DNA of 54,653 bases from CAIODY01 sp046051225 (GCA_046051225.1 JBJOOR010000018.1:1-54653), one strand, 5' to 3'. Shown: positions 37,301-44,390, numbered from the stretch's first letter. The notes: generated by a model from the letters alone, not told the origin. Numbers and translations are program-made.

Positions 37301-37633
37301 ACCCGAATTACCATCAATAGTTTGCGAATATGCAGTGGCAATGGTTACTAAAGGTGTAGGCAATGTGGTGCTTGCATTTTTTATCCAAATTTCTCTACCA
37401 GCACATGCCGCCGCCGATGGTAAAGTAATAGTAGTAGCTACTGTGCCTGTAAATATTACTGTATGATCTGTATTAGTAAGTGTATCGGTATTAGTTAGGG
37501 TTCGGGTTTTGAAAGATGCCGAACCTCTTACATCTAATGTAGATACGGGCGATGTGGTGCCTATACCAACTTGCGCAAAAGACTTTGTTCCTACGAACAT
37601 TGTTGCAGCGATTAAGAAATGTTTAAGTTTCAT
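34331..37633 (-). CDS. Large repetitive surface/tail-fibre-like protein with YadA-like repeats and peptidase S74 autochaperone
   Basis: The start at 37633 (MKLKHFLIAATMFVGTKSFAQ) gives a clean signal peptide; the frame start at 37657 does not. The ~1100-residue protein has low-complexity Ser/Thr/Asn/Gly repeats: NTSS..TLxTxVNG units (about 230-370), then roughly 20-residue units such as YSTAVAGYSNTAS and SGILAGQSNTVSGQYS (about 545-700 and 840-945), like the YadA/Hia head left-handed beta-roll. The C-terminus (about 970-1108) is an S74 intramolecular chaperone (SDGRFKTNIKEDVKGLNFIMKLRPVTYNL...GFIAQEVEKAASEIG) with a terminal coiled coil. Such domains trimerise fibres and cut themselves off. 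Probably a secreted trimeric fibre; role unknown. Confidence 0.85.
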   Translation of the reverse strand: MKLKHFLIAATMFVGTKSFAQVGIGTTSPVSTLDVRGSASFKTRTLTNTDTLTNTDHTVIFTGTVATTITLPSAAACAGREIWIKNASTTLPTPLVTIATAYSQTIDGNSGWTISGAYETVLFMSNGTNWIVKQQITPSNGSADWKQNGNAQTALKTLGTTSAYDLPIITNNRERMRITSGGNVGIGTTSPTYPLEIYAASNPLKISGLQGGASGDSIITINSWGIIKKRNASVFDNSNTTHTISLSGNTLTSTVNGTAATASTVGSVSNTSSTNSLSTTVNGVSSSAVNIINSNTLSVSGNKLTSNINGIWDTTIAITSVANTSSANTLATLVNGVAGTGVNIINSNTTSLSGNNLITTINGVASTALDLKGIDSSIYKMDGTLRAARTVTMNANNLTLNSTTGNLIFNPSSTGKVGIGTTSPGSSLDVKGTLRLSGATSGYVGFAPAAAAGTTIYTLPIADGTSGQMLSTNGSGTLSWATASGSGGWGLSGNSGTTSGTNFIGTTDNQAVVIKSNNIQALKISASGSSANITEGANTAISNTYAGSTIIGGYGNSITNSNSFIGAGQSNSVLGQYSTAVAGYSNTASAANSGILAGQSNTVSGQYSLVGGGYSNTNSGTNTFLGAGQSNTLSGNYSSLIGGYSNTSAGDENAIVNGQSNTITSTAQYSSIGGGYNNTIIGTNSTIPGGTNMKIGTNSFGFSGTSGGVTDLSGTSGIAAFNNVNLYIGNTNSTAQELRLYEPNASTTYSLTNYTAFKAGVQAANVTYTLPTADGSSGQMLSTDGSGTLSWIGGGWSTTGNSGTTAGTNFIGTTDNKDLVFKRYSTTAGQLGSTSTSFGVSSSAAGTNSTAFGVSASAGAANCLAIGYGASANTNSNCMAIGYNAQANNNNYVTAIGYSVQSTSGQNTLAVGALASASSDDAIALGKSATASGQNSLALGTGLTVSASNTARIGNSSTTSIGGYAGWTNLSDGRFKTNIKEDVKGLNFIMKLRPVTYNLNIKALNEKLKISGGNEESIKKREAEVQSGFIAQEVEKAASEIGYDFCGVDKPKNENDVYGLRYAEFVVPMVKAIQEQQKMIEEQNKIITELKIQIKNLQKK

Positions 37634-37961
37634 GATAATGGTTGTTTTGAATTGCAATAGTAAAATTTGTATACCGCAAAGAAAAATAAGTTACAACATC
37701 TCATCTATCAGTTTAATTACGTATTTAGCTAATAAAATAACCACAAATACTTCTGTTATTGGATAATTACAATGTATTTAGCAGCTATATCATAAAGATG
37801 AAGTTGCAAAAATGAAGTAGGCAAATAATCTATTAGCCTAAATTGCGCTGCTGCAAAATGAAATAGGCACACCTACTTTTGCAATTAATTTTCTACAAAA
37901 TATTAATCATTCATTCAAACTATATTTTTTTACATTTGCAACTCAAAAAAAATATATAATT
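37634..37961. other. Intergenic region between divergent S74-protein and frr genes
   Basis: No gene seen. It holds the frr -7 box (37931-37938) and on the minus strand a TTTCTTTG element at about 37675-37684 that may drive the S74 gene. An imperfect direct repeat (AAAATGAAGTAGGCA at about 37808 and AAAATGAAATAGGCA at about 37855) has no obvious role. Confidence 0.5.
37931..37938 (+). promoter_or_regulatory. Candidate -7 box (TACATTTG) for frr
   Basis: Exact TAnnTTTG match 24 bp upstream of the frr ATG; the same octamer precedes the tRNA-Arg gene. Confidence 0.5.
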
Positions 37962-38528
37962 ATGACAGCCGACGATGCACAAATTTACATTGATGATGCA
38001 AAAGATACAATGCATAAAGCCATCGAACATTTAGAATCTGAATTAGCTAAAATAAGAGCAGGTAAAGCTTCGCCTGCTATGCTTGAAGGATTAGTAGTAG
38101 ATTATTATGGTACGCCTACACCGCTAAACCAAGTAAGCAATATTAATAATACCGATGCAAGAACTTTAGTAGTGCAGCCTTGGGAAAAAAATATGCTTAG
38201 CCCTATCGAACGAGTAATACTTGGGGCAAACCTGGGTGTAACGCCATTGAATGATGGGCAAATATTGCGCTTAATATTGCCACCCCTTACCGAAGAAAGA
38301 AGACGTGAATTAGTAAAAAACTCGAAAGCTGTAGCCGAATTTGCTAAAGTTGCTATTAGAAATATTAGAAGAGAGGCTATTGAAGCAATAAAGAAATTGC
38401 AAAAAGATGGCTTATCGGAAGATATAATAAAAGATAGCGAAGCCGAGGTGCAAGAACTTACTGATAAATATATTGTAATTGCCGATAAGCATATTGATGC
38501 TAAGGAAAAAGAAATTATGACTGTATAA
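37962..38528 (+). CDS. frr: Ribosome recycling factor
   Basis: Splits the post-termination ribosome together with EF-G. 188 residues with the RRF signature across its length: LAKIRAGKASPAML, VDYYGTPTPLNQVSNI, LVVQPWEKNML, and LPPLTEERRRELVKNSKAVAEFAKVAIRNIRREA. The start ATG at 37962 and length are normal. A NeuA-like gene follows after 12 bp on the same strand. No pyrH or tsf neighbour is present in this window. Confidence 0.96.
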   Translation: MTADDAQIYIDDAKDTMHKAIEHLESELAKIRAGKASPAMLEGLVVDYYGTPTPLNQVSNINNTDARTLVVQPWEKNMLSPIERVILGANLGVTPLNDGQILRLILPPLTEERRRELVKNSKAVAEFAKVAIRNIRREAIEAIKKLQKDGLSEDIIKDSEAEVQELTDKYIVIADKHIDAKEKEIMTV

Positions 38529-38540
38529 CCTTTCTATTAA

Positions 38541-39272
38541 TTGAAAAATATTTTAATTACTATTTGTGCTAGGGGCGGTAGCAAAGGCATACCGGGTAAA
38601 AACATCAGATTAATTGCCAATAAGCCATTAATAGCCTACTCTATTCATACTGCTATGCAATTTGCTGCCATAATGAAAGATGAATACTTGGTAAAGCTTG
38701 CACTATCAACCGATGATGAAGCTATTAAAAATACAGCTGCCCAATTTGGATTGAGTACTAACTATACCCGACCCTATGATTTAGCTACCGATACGGCAGG
38801 AAAATTGCCTGTGTTAAAGCATTTATTAGATGATGAAGAACAGCAACATATTAAATACGATTTCTTACTTGATTTGGATGTAACCAGCCCATTAAGAACA
38901 GCAACCGATTTAGTAGATGCTTTTAAAATATTATTGGCCGATGAAAATGCTTTAAACCTATTTTCGGTTAATCATGCCAACAGAAACCCATACTTTAATA
39001 TGGTTGAGCAAAATGAAACAGGCTATTATTCGTTGGTAAAAAAATTGCCTAATGGCGTTGTTACAAGGCAAGCTGCCCCCAAAGTATATGATATGAATGC
39101 CTCATTTTATTGGTATAAAAAAAGTTTTTTTACGGCAAATTGCCATACAGCTATTTCTACAAAATCGTTGGTTTATATAATGCCGCATATTTGTTTTGAT
39201 TTAGATGAGCCTACCGATTTTTTATTTATGCAATATCTTGTTGAAAACAATATGCTGGGTTTCGATTTGTAG
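38541..39272 (+). CDS. Acylneuraminate cytidylyltransferase family protein (TTG start)
   Basis: 243 residues with the CMP-sugar synthetase motif ICARGGSKGIPGKNIRLIANKPLIAYSI (spans residues 7-34) and a central DLDVTSPLRTATD. These enzymes activate sialic acid, legionaminic acid, pseudaminic acid or KDO-like sugars with CTP; the exact sugar cannot be told. The start is TTG at 38541, giving the normal N-terminus. It is co-transcribed with frr (12-bp gap) and closed by the strong terminator at 39284-39320, so no sialic acid operon surrounds it. Confidence 0.88.
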   Translation: MKNILITICARGGSKGIPGKNIRLIANKPLIAYSIHTAMQFAAIMKDEYLVKLALSTDDEAIKNTAAQFGLSTNYTRPYDLATDTAGKLPVLKHLLDDEEQQHIKYDFLLDLDVTSPLRTATDLVDAFKILLADENALNLFSVNHANRNPYFNMVEQNETGYYSLVKKLPNGVVTRQAAPKVYDMNASFYWYKKSFFTANCHTAISTKSLVYIMPHICFDLDEPTDFLFMQYLVENNMLGFDL

Positions 39273-39283
39273 GTAAGTATAAT

Positions 39284-39320
39284 TAAAAAGGAAGATAGCA
39301 GCTGCTATCTTCCTTTTTTT
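39284..39320 (+). terminator. Strong Rho-independent terminator after the NeuA-like gene
   Basis: Perfect palindrome GGAAGATAGCAGCTGCTATC continuing to TTCC, preceded by an A run and followed by seven T. It marks the border between the core chromosome and the cassette region. Confidence 0.88.
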
Positions 39321-39619
39321 ATTCCCATTATTCGAAATGTATATTATCTATGCCAAGCTGCAAAATCAACAGAACATCAAGGGCAACAGGGATTCCCGAT
39401 TTCTTCGGGATAGGTTGGTGCTGCTTAGTTCTATATTTTGAATCAAGCAGTGCCGAAGTGGAACTTCGACACAACTAAGGCATAGCTTCACTTTTATTGT
39501 ATAATTTTGTTTTTGCAATCAGAGATTGCTTTTCGCCAAAGCGTAGTCGGGAGACATACGCTTGTCAAATACAAACTACTATGGTTTAGGGGTTACGCAG
39601 AAAGTTTGTTCAAGGCTGT
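39321..39619. other. Gene-free stretch at the left end of the cassette array
   Basis: No convincing gene or intact attC-like palindrome. Small hairpins are visible (ATTCCCGATTTCTTCGGGAT near 39392-39411, GAAGTGGAACTTC near 39456-39468, and CTTAGTT with AACTAAG near 39427 and 39474). The end (39599-39622, GCAGAAAGTTTGTTCAAGG) resembles sequence found next to attC-like sites at 42072-42098 and 47042-47068, so it may be a decayed cassette end. Confidence 0.5.
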
Positions 39620-39775
39620 TTACCCTTTAGCTCGTTGCAATCGCTTCTGCTTGAAATACGCCTTCAACTGCTCAAAGTTCATGTCTTGAATTTCCAAAGA
39701 AATTTTGTCTTTGATTTCACGCATACTTTTTACTGCGTCAAATGTCTTTGCTACTGTTTTAGTTTTTGTTTTCAT
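39620..39775 (-). CDS. 51-residue antitoxin candidate coupled to the PIN toxin
   Basis: Starts at ATG 39775, overlapping the PIN gene stop as TAATG, and encodes MKTKTKTVAKTFDAVKSMRE... ending AYFKQKRLQRAKG. The FDAVKxMREIKDKISLE pattern followed by a short basic tail recalls small proteins I have seen beside Bacteroidota and cyanobacterial PIN genes, annotated as toxin-antitoxin components. Order is toxin first, antitoxin second, the reverse of most vapBC loci. Identity as the antitoxin is inference from coupling and size. Confidence 0.6.
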   Translation of the reverse strand: MKTKTKTVAKTFDAVKSMREIKDKISLEIQDMNFEQLKAYFKQKRLQRAKG

Positions 39776-40224
39776 TATACTATGTCTTTTGGTGAACGAA
39801 TTTCTAATGGGGGAAATCCCAATTTGATATTAACTGCATTGTATCCTCTGATACGATAAATGTTTACGATGTGTTTGAAATTCCAACTTACAAGCAGGTC
39901 AACTTTGTAAACTGTTGCCATGCCGATATGCAAACAATCGTCTTTGCTTGTCTTGCCTACAACTTTCTCTGCAATGTAAGTGTCTGCAAGAAGAAGAGCA
40001 TCTTTTGTGATTTCAACAAACTCTATATGCTCCTTAGGTAACGATTTATAGAAGTCGCGAATTTCCTTACGGGCTTTCATAATTTCTTCTTCGGCAAGTT
40101 CGGAAATAACAGCTTTGATTTGTCCAAGTTTAACTCTCTCCATCAAGATTGTAGAATGCTCCGCAAACTCGGTGTCAAAAACTCCGCTTAAAACTGATGT
40201 GTCAAAGTAAAACCGTTGTATCAT
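39775..40224 (-). CDS. PIN-domain (VapC-like) toxin
   Basis: 149 residues with a PIN fold: Asp8 in FYFDTSVLSGVFD, a central acidic helix region, ASKTSKDDCLHIGMAT-type motif (KTSKDDCLHIGMA, residues about 108-120) and DLLVSWNFKHIV near the end. The acidic residues form the metal site of RNases that cleave tRNA or other RNA in VapC toxins. A 51-residue partner overlaps its stop codon. Two minus-strand TAACTTTG boxes precede it, at 40245-40252 and 40318-40325. It is the leftmost gene of the cassette array. Confidence 0.78.
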   Translation of the reverse strand: MIQRFYFDTSVLSGVFDTEFAEHSTILMERVKLGQIKAVISELAEEEIMKARKEIRDFYKSLPKEHIEFVEITKDALLLADTYIAEKVVGKTSKDDCLHIGMATVYKVDLLVSWNFKHIVNIYRIRGYNAVNIKLGFPPLEIRSPKDIV

Positions 40225-40244
40225 TTCTTATAAAATTGTCTCGT

Positions 40245-40252
40245 CAAAGTTA
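40245..40252 (-). promoter_or_regulatory. Candidate -7 box (TAACTTTG) for the PIN module
   Basis: Exact TAnnTTTG match on the minus strand 20 bp before the PIN start. A second identical octamer lies at 40318-40325, at the conserved place near the cassette edge. Confidence 0.45.
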
Positions 40253-40317
40253 AGCAAAAAAATGTCAGTTTAGATTTTAGTCATTGGTAAAAACTGTTCG
40301 TTCAAAGCCCGAATGTT

Positions 40318-40325
40318 CAAAGTTA
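40318..40325 (-). promoter_or_regulatory. Conserved cassette-edge box TAACTTTG (PIN cassette)
   Basis: Minus strand reads GGGGACACTGCTAACTTTGA about 20 bp inside the recombination point; the same string recurs at 49005 and, slightly changed, at 41838 and about 50900. Confidence 0.4.
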
Positions 40326-40341
40326 GCAGTGTCCCCAACCA

Positions 40342-40463
40342 TTGCCGCCAACGTTCTCGGGGCTATTGCCGCTGCGGTTTAGTGTTCCGTCATTCGTCCC
40401 ACAGCACAAAGATAAAAGAAACTACCGAACTTAAAAGCTGCCCGTCAACCGCAGTGGCAATAG
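40342..40463 (-). repeat. attC-like site 1, R'' end damaged
   Basis: On the plus strand the left arm CTATTGCCGCTGCGGTT pairs with AACCGCAGTGGCAATAG (one mismatch), and the left end CCAACG supplies a R'-like CGTTGG on the minus strand. The expected (C)TTGTTAGCGG end is missing and replaced by TTTTTATTTTATTAG, so this site is probably inactive. Confidence 0.6.
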
Positions 40464-40523
40464 TTTTTATTTTATTAGTTATAAACTAAATGCCTTTTGC
40501 ATCCTCGTTGGCTATACACTTTG

Positions 40524-40679
40524 CTATGCCCCAAACGAGGACGAGCAGGGTTGTTCGGGTAACGAACCATAAGTCACGTCTTGCATAACCCTTTTTTCAA
40601 ATTCGTCATTGCTTATTTGTCCTGTCGAAAGTTGTCGAAGGTGCAATGCCAATTTCTTACGTCTATCGTTGTCTACCAT
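40524..40679 (-). pseudogene. Truncated N-terminal fragment of a small cassette protein
   Basis: ATG at 40679 opens MVDNDRRKKLALHLRQLSTGQISNDEFEKRVMQDVTYGSLPEQ, then the frame runs into the direct repeat and stops at 40524 after 51 residues. The first ~43 residues resemble the start of a longer hypothetical protein I recall from Bacteroidota (LALHLRxLxxGxISNDxFE...DVTxGxLPEQ). The real C-terminus seems to have been cut off by the repeat. Confidence 0.6.
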
Positions 40680-40700
40680 TGTTTGTCTGTCTTTTTAAAA

Positions 40701-40823
40701 TGCCGCATAACGGTTTTGGGCTTTGCTGCATGGGCGGCTTGGTGTTTCGTCTGCCGTCTGCCAGCACAAAGGTAATAGAAACTACCGAACTTAAAAGCTG
40801 CCCGTCAACCGCAGTGGCAATAG
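40701..40823 (-). repeat. Chimeric attC-like site with non-matching arms
   Basis: Left arm is family A (TAACGGTTTTGGGCTTTGCTGCATGGGCGG) but the right arm is that of site 1 (CCGCAGTGGCAATAG), so the arms do not pair. It appears to be a recombinant joined inside the site rather than at the core. Confidence 0.65.
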
Positions 40824-40921
40824 TTTTTATTTTATTAGTTGTAAACTAAATGCCTCTTGCATCCTCGTTGGCTATACACTTTGCTATGCCCCAAACGAGG
40901 ACGAGCAGGGGATATGTCGTG

Positions 40922-41809
40922 TCATTGCTTGATAAATTTTCCAGTCGTAATTGTTCCTTTCGTGTCAGTCAGTTCGCAAAAATAAATTCCTGTTTCAAGT
41001 TGTGACAAATCAATAATTGTTTTGTCTGTTATTAAAATTGTTTGCCCTAAACTATTTTTAACTGAAACAGTTTTCAGTTTCGTAGAGTTGTCAGAAAGAA
41101 TTGAAATAAAATCAGCAGTCGGGTTTGGAAAAATATGAAATGGAGAATTATTTCCAATCTCATTTATTCCTGTCCCTAAGCAGTTCACAAAGAAGTCGTC
41201 AATCATCCAGCCGTCTTTGCTTGTATTAGAGTTATCGCTTGTAAAAGTGAATTTGAATTTTACAAAGTATAAAGCATATCCTTGAATGGTTGATTGAATC
41301 CATCCTGAAGTGCCAGTGAATCCAGGTTTGTTTGAATTACTTGCAATGGTGCTTGAGTTTGAATAAAAGTTTGTCAGAGTGTAAGGAGAGTTGAGAATGT
41401 TATTCCAAGTTATACCTCCGTCTGTTGAAAATTCCACAACACCTCCGTCACTTAAAGAATCTGTATTGATTTGATGCCAAAAATTAATTGATGTTGCATC
41501 GTCTGTGAAGATTGTAAAAGTAAAAGATGAAGTATTGTTTGTAGGATAGGTATTCATTGTGTCAGTAACCAAAGCCAAAGGAGATGAATGAGCTGAATTA
41601 AAAAGTGTCTTGGACGGTGTTCCAATTTGCCAAATATTATTTAGCTGTGTCGTGTCAATGAAAAAATAATTTCCAGTATCTCTGTCATTGAGGTCAAAAT
41701 TACGATAGGCGGTTGCCGTATAAGCAATAGAATAAATTGTGTCCTCCTGTCCGTAAGTGAAATTTGTTGTCAGAAGAAGTATTCCAAAAAGAAGTAGAGT
41801 GTTTTTCAT
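40922..41809 (-). CDS. Cassette-borne secreted protein with T9SS sorting domain
   Basis: 295 residues: signal peptide 1-20 (LLTTNFTYGQ), a jelly-roll-like middle with SFTFTIFTDDATSINFWHQINTDSLSDGGVVEFSTDGGITWNNIL (short spans of about 95-140) and GWMIDDFFVNCLG, then a type A T9SS sorting domain (FHIFPNPTADFISIL ... LSQLETGIYFCELTD ... TGKFIKQ). It should be exported by the type IX system and anchored or released. The middle resembles MAM/carbohydrate-binding-like folds; no enzyme motif is seen. A minus-strand TAACTTTG box lies 29 bp upstream (41838-41845). Confidence 0.8.
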   Translation of the reverse strand: MKNTLLLFGILLLTTNFTYGQEDTIYSIAYTATAYRNFDLNDRDTGNYFFIDTTQLNNIWQIGTPSKTLFNSAHSSPLALVTDTMNTYPTNNTSSFTFTIFTDDATSINFWHQINTDSLSDGGVVEFSTDGGITWNNILNSPYTLTNFYSNSSTIASNSNKPGFTGTSGWIQSTIQGYALYFVKFKFTFTSDNSNTSKDGWMIDDFFVNCLGTGINEIGNNSPFHIFPNPTADFISILSDNSTKLKTVSVKNSLGQTILITDKTIIDLSQLETGIYFCELTDTKGTITTGKFIKQ

Positions 41810-41837
41810 TTTATCTATTTTTTAAGTGATGTCGTTT

Positions 41838-41845
41838 CAAAGTTA
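41838..41845 (-). promoter_or_regulatory. Cassette-edge -7-like box TAACTTTG (T9SS-substrate cassette)
   Basis: Minus strand reads CTGCTAACTTTGAAAC, 29 bp before the start codon and about 32 bp from the attC-like site; exact TAnnTTTG. Confidence 0.45.
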
Positions 41846-41876
41846 GCAGAATGTTCAATCGGAGCGGTTTAGCATT

Positions 41877-42036
41877 GCACATAACGAAGAAGGGATTAAA
41901 GAAGTTTTAAAAAGAAGGGATTAGAAGCACCACTGTTCGTTAACGCACCACTGTTTGTTAGAAGCACCACTGTTTGATTACCGAACAAAGCCCTTCTTTT
42001 TAAAATTTCTTTTAATCTTTATGTTAGCCGCTGTGC
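41877..42036 (-). repeat. attC-like site, family B (copy 1)
   Basis: Minus strand begins GCTAACATAAAG and ends CGTTATGTGC. Arms GAAGGGATTAAAGAAGTTTT and AAAATTTCTTTTAATC pair imperfectly. The loop holds three ~19-bp units of GCACCACTGTTYGTTAnnn. Near-identical copies are at 46848 and 50028. Together with flanking sequence it fills the gap 41810-42115. Confidence 0.78.
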
Positions 42037-42115
42037 TGCTGCTCGTTCGGAGTTCGTCAGCCCTAAGTTTGCAGGCACTTTGTTCAAGGCGATTTACAAT
42101 GTTTGCTATCATCTG

Positions 42116-42847
42116 TTAAATTGTTCGTTTGTAAATCATTTGAATCATAACAGCTTCGTAAGTAATATAAATTCCCTTCCTCTTTCGTTCTTGTACTGAA
42201 TACGAATTAATAATTAGGTGTCCTTCTTTGTCAATACCAACAAACGAGATTGCAGCCGAAGCTTTGGATAAGTTGTAAAGCATTAAAAATCTCTTACTTT
42301 GTAATTCGTATTTTTTGCTGACTATCCGTTTAAATTTTGCTCCAGCTTTGTCTGCTCCGTACAAATTAAATTTAGTGTCGGTAATGGAAAGAAATGCGTC
42401 TGCGTCCGTTTCGTTATGAACAAGCTTTGAATTACGATAAATTTTCTTGTCGGCATAAACCACAGAGTCGGAGTACAAAATTCGTCTATTACAAACGCTT
42501 CTCCATTCGCCAATTACTGCTTTGCTGTCGTTAATCATTGTAGCTGTGTCAAGTTGAACATGTGTCCTTGCAGAAGGCATACACCACCAAGTATGAACGC
42601 CATTGTTCTCGTATGAAAGTCCCATTTGGGTTTGCATAATGTCTTGAGTTAGGTAGCGTTCATAGTAATTGTAGTCATTGTCCCATTGCTCAAATGTTAG
42701 TGTTGGAAACAAGTTAGCGTAGTCAACCGGAAAGTCAACCGTTTCTTTCTTGCTTGTCTGAATATGCTGTAAAGTTTCTTTAGGAACTCCACAAGAAATT
42801 GTCAGCAAGGCAATTGTTAAAAGCAGTAATGTCAAATATTTATTCAT
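42116..42847 (-). CDS. Cassette-borne lipoprotein of unknown function
   Basis: 243 residues with a lipoprotein signal (LLTISCG, Cys19). The mature part has no domain I recognise. It contains FEQWDNDYNYYERYLTQDIMQTQMGLSYENNGVHTWWCMPSARTH in pieces, suggesting a mixed alpha/beta envelope protein, and ends in a basic tail (YEAVMIQMIYKRTI). It is alone between a family B site on its 3' side and a family A site on its 5' side, so it is a single-gene cassette. It should sit in the inner or outer membrane facing the periplasm. Confidence 0.7.
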   Translation of the reverse strand: MNKYLTLLLLTIALLTISCGVPKETLQHIQTSKKETVDFPVDYANLFPTLTFEQWDNDYNYYERYLTQDIMQTQMGLSYENNGVHTWWCMPSARTHVQLDTATMINDSKAVIGEWRSVCNRRILYSDSVVYADKKIYRNSKLVHNETDADAFLSITDTKFNLYGADKAGAKFKRIVSKKYELQSKRFLMLYNLSKASAAISFVGIDKEGHLIINSYSVQERKRKGIYITYEAVMIQMIYKRTI

Positions 42848-42906
42848 GTATTTTTGGCTGTTGGTTTTATGCAGTCAGTTCAAAGTTTGCAGGGTGTCAT
42901 AGCATT

Positions 42907-43042
42907 GCGGCTAACGTTTCTGGGCTTTGCTGCATGGGCGGCTTGGTGTTCCGTCTGCCGTCTGCCAGCACAAAGGTAGCAGAAACTACTACAAGTTGGC
43001 GATGCCCGTCAACCGCCAATGAAGCAAGCCCATGTTGGGTGC
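42907..43042 (-). repeat. attC-like site, family A (copy 2)
   Basis: Arms GGGCTTTGCTGCATGGGCGG and CCGCCAATGAAGCAAGCCC pair with one bulged T, like an extrahelical base. Minus strand begins CCCAACATGGGC and ends CGTTAGCCGC. It starts 18 bp after the stop of the gene at 43061. Confidence 0.8.
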
Positions 43043-43060
43043 AGGTTTTTGTCTGATATG

Positions 43061-44371
43061 TTAATTTTGAATTGCTGTCAACAACCCGTTGTCAAAATAT
43101 AAATAATGCTTCCAACTATACTGCCATTGTTCGTGTGAAAGTCCATTAACTGTTGTCCTGTATATTTCCAGAGGTTGTCCCCATGCAGATAAACACATTT
43201 GCGCATTCATACCTAAACTAACCTTTCCTTCATATATTAATTGCCCAAGTTCTTGTCCGTACTTATTTATACAGTCAGCAAGATGTTTTGCTGATTCTTG
43301 TTTTTGTCTCTGTATTGAAATCCGTCTTTCTTTTTCTCGTTCTACTTCTTGAAGTTTTTGAACTCTTAAAATTTCGTCAAGTTGTTCTTTGGTTATAAAT
43401 TCGGATTCAAAAAACACATTGAATGGCAAAGCAATTTCTTCATTGTTTTTGTTTTTTAAAATAAAACTTGGTGTCATGTGTTTTTGCTTACTGAATCCTA
43501 CAAGAGTAACTTCTGTACATTTCAAAACTTCTCCTTGTGAAATATTAACCTGATTACCTGTGTTAATCTCTACTAAATCTTCAACATCTTTTCCAGCAAC
43601 TACACTTTTACTTTCATATAATCTTTTCGGTTGAGAATAATATGGTACTAATAAAAATGGAAATGTTGAAATTAGTTCAGCATCTCGTACCATCCAAAAA
43701 AGCGTATCTTGATTATCGTCTTTGCGAAGTTTAATTTTTAGTCCCCTACAATATGATTCGCTGCTAAATTCCTTTAAGTCCATAAATGATTCCCAACTTG
43801 AAGAACTCCCTTGAATGTCAAGAATTGTAAAATATTTGCCAGCAATCGAGTCAATGTTTGTTGATACATATCCAGTGACATCATAGCTACTAACATGTTC
43901 CGCATAAAAAACTGGAGAGTAAATATCTGTTGTTATTGATTCCCTCTCTTCATAACGCTTTTTTTCTCTCATGTATTCATCATGAACCCTTTTATCAGTT
44001 TGTATTCTTTCTCCGTAGGTGGAATAAAGAGAAAGTCCCGTTAAACTGCTGTCGAAAGGTTTAAAACCAGTTTTCTTTATTATAGACGATTTTGTTGTTT
44101 TTATGTAGTCGATTTTAGGTAAACCTTCATCCGACCTACTGTCTTTAAATTTATATTTTTGAGATAATGGAAGAAAATAAATCTTTTGACCAACATATTG
44201 ATAATAGTCAATTGCTCGCTTTTGTGTACTGATATTATGAGAGCTGTCAAAAGGTAGCGGTTTTAATATTGGTTTGTCGATAATCTCTTTCTTGATTGTA
44301 ATTTGACAATAAGATGTCAAGGTGTTTGTCAGAAGTAATGTTACTGATAATATCGTCAAATATTTTTTCAT
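43061..44371 (-). CDS. Secreted cassette protein with C-terminal BamE/SmpA-like region
   Basis: The ATG at 44371 gives MKKYLTILSVTLLLTNTLTSYCQ, a clean signal peptide; the upstream part of the frame is attC-like sequence. The ~436-residue product has a long unrecognised middle, a charged helix (about 355-385, LQKLQEVEREKERRISIQRQ), and a C-terminal segment GMNAQMCLSAWGQPLEIYRT...QWQYSWKHYLYFDNGLLTAIQ. That last pattern (G-M-x...W-G-x-P...Y-F-x-x-G-x-L) resembles the small BamE/SmpA-like fold. Function unknown, envelope location likely. Confidence 0.68.
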   Translation of the reverse strand: MKKYLTILSVTLLLTNTLTSYCQITIKKEIIDKPILKPLPFDSSHNISTQKRAIDYYQYVGQKIYFLPLSQKYKFKDSRSDEGLPKIDYIKTTKSSIIKKTGFKPFDSSLTGLSLYSTYGERIQTDKRVHDEYMREKKRYEERESITTDIYSPVFYAEHVSSYDVTGYVSTNIDSIAGKYFTILDIQGSSSSWESFMDLKEFSSESYCRGLKIKLRKDDNQDTLFWMVRDAELISTFPFLLVPYYSQPKRLYESKSVVAGKDVEDLVEINTGNQVNISQGEVLKCTEVTLVGFSKQKHMTPSFILKNKNNEEIALPFNVFFESEFITKEQLDEILRVQKLQEVEREKERRISIQRQKQESAKHLADCINKYGQELGQLIYEGKVSLGMNAQMCLSAWGQPLEIYRTTVNGLSHEQWQYSWKHYLYFDNGLLTAIQN

Positions 44372-44390
44372 GTCGTGTGTTTTTAAACTT

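Larger units (their letters stand above)
40402..40910. repeat. 149-bp direct repeat (40402-40550 and 40762-40910)
   Basis: The two copies are exactly 360 bp apart and differ at about four bases. Each covers the inner and right half of an attC-like site plus about 85 bp ending in a hairpin (TCCTCGTT ... AACGAGGA with GACGAGCAGGG). The first copy continues the matching palindrome of site 1; the second is joined to the left half of a different site family. Confidence 0.85.

Noticed and set aside
39321..39619. A leftmost attC-like site for the PIN cassette
   Set aside because: Only short hairpins and a weak match to cassette-tail sequence; no AACA...CGTT palindrome of the right size.
42799..43056. 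85-residue plus-strand ORF
   Set aside because: Spans the start region of the lipoprotein gene and a family A attC-like site; similar ORFs arise at each family A copy.
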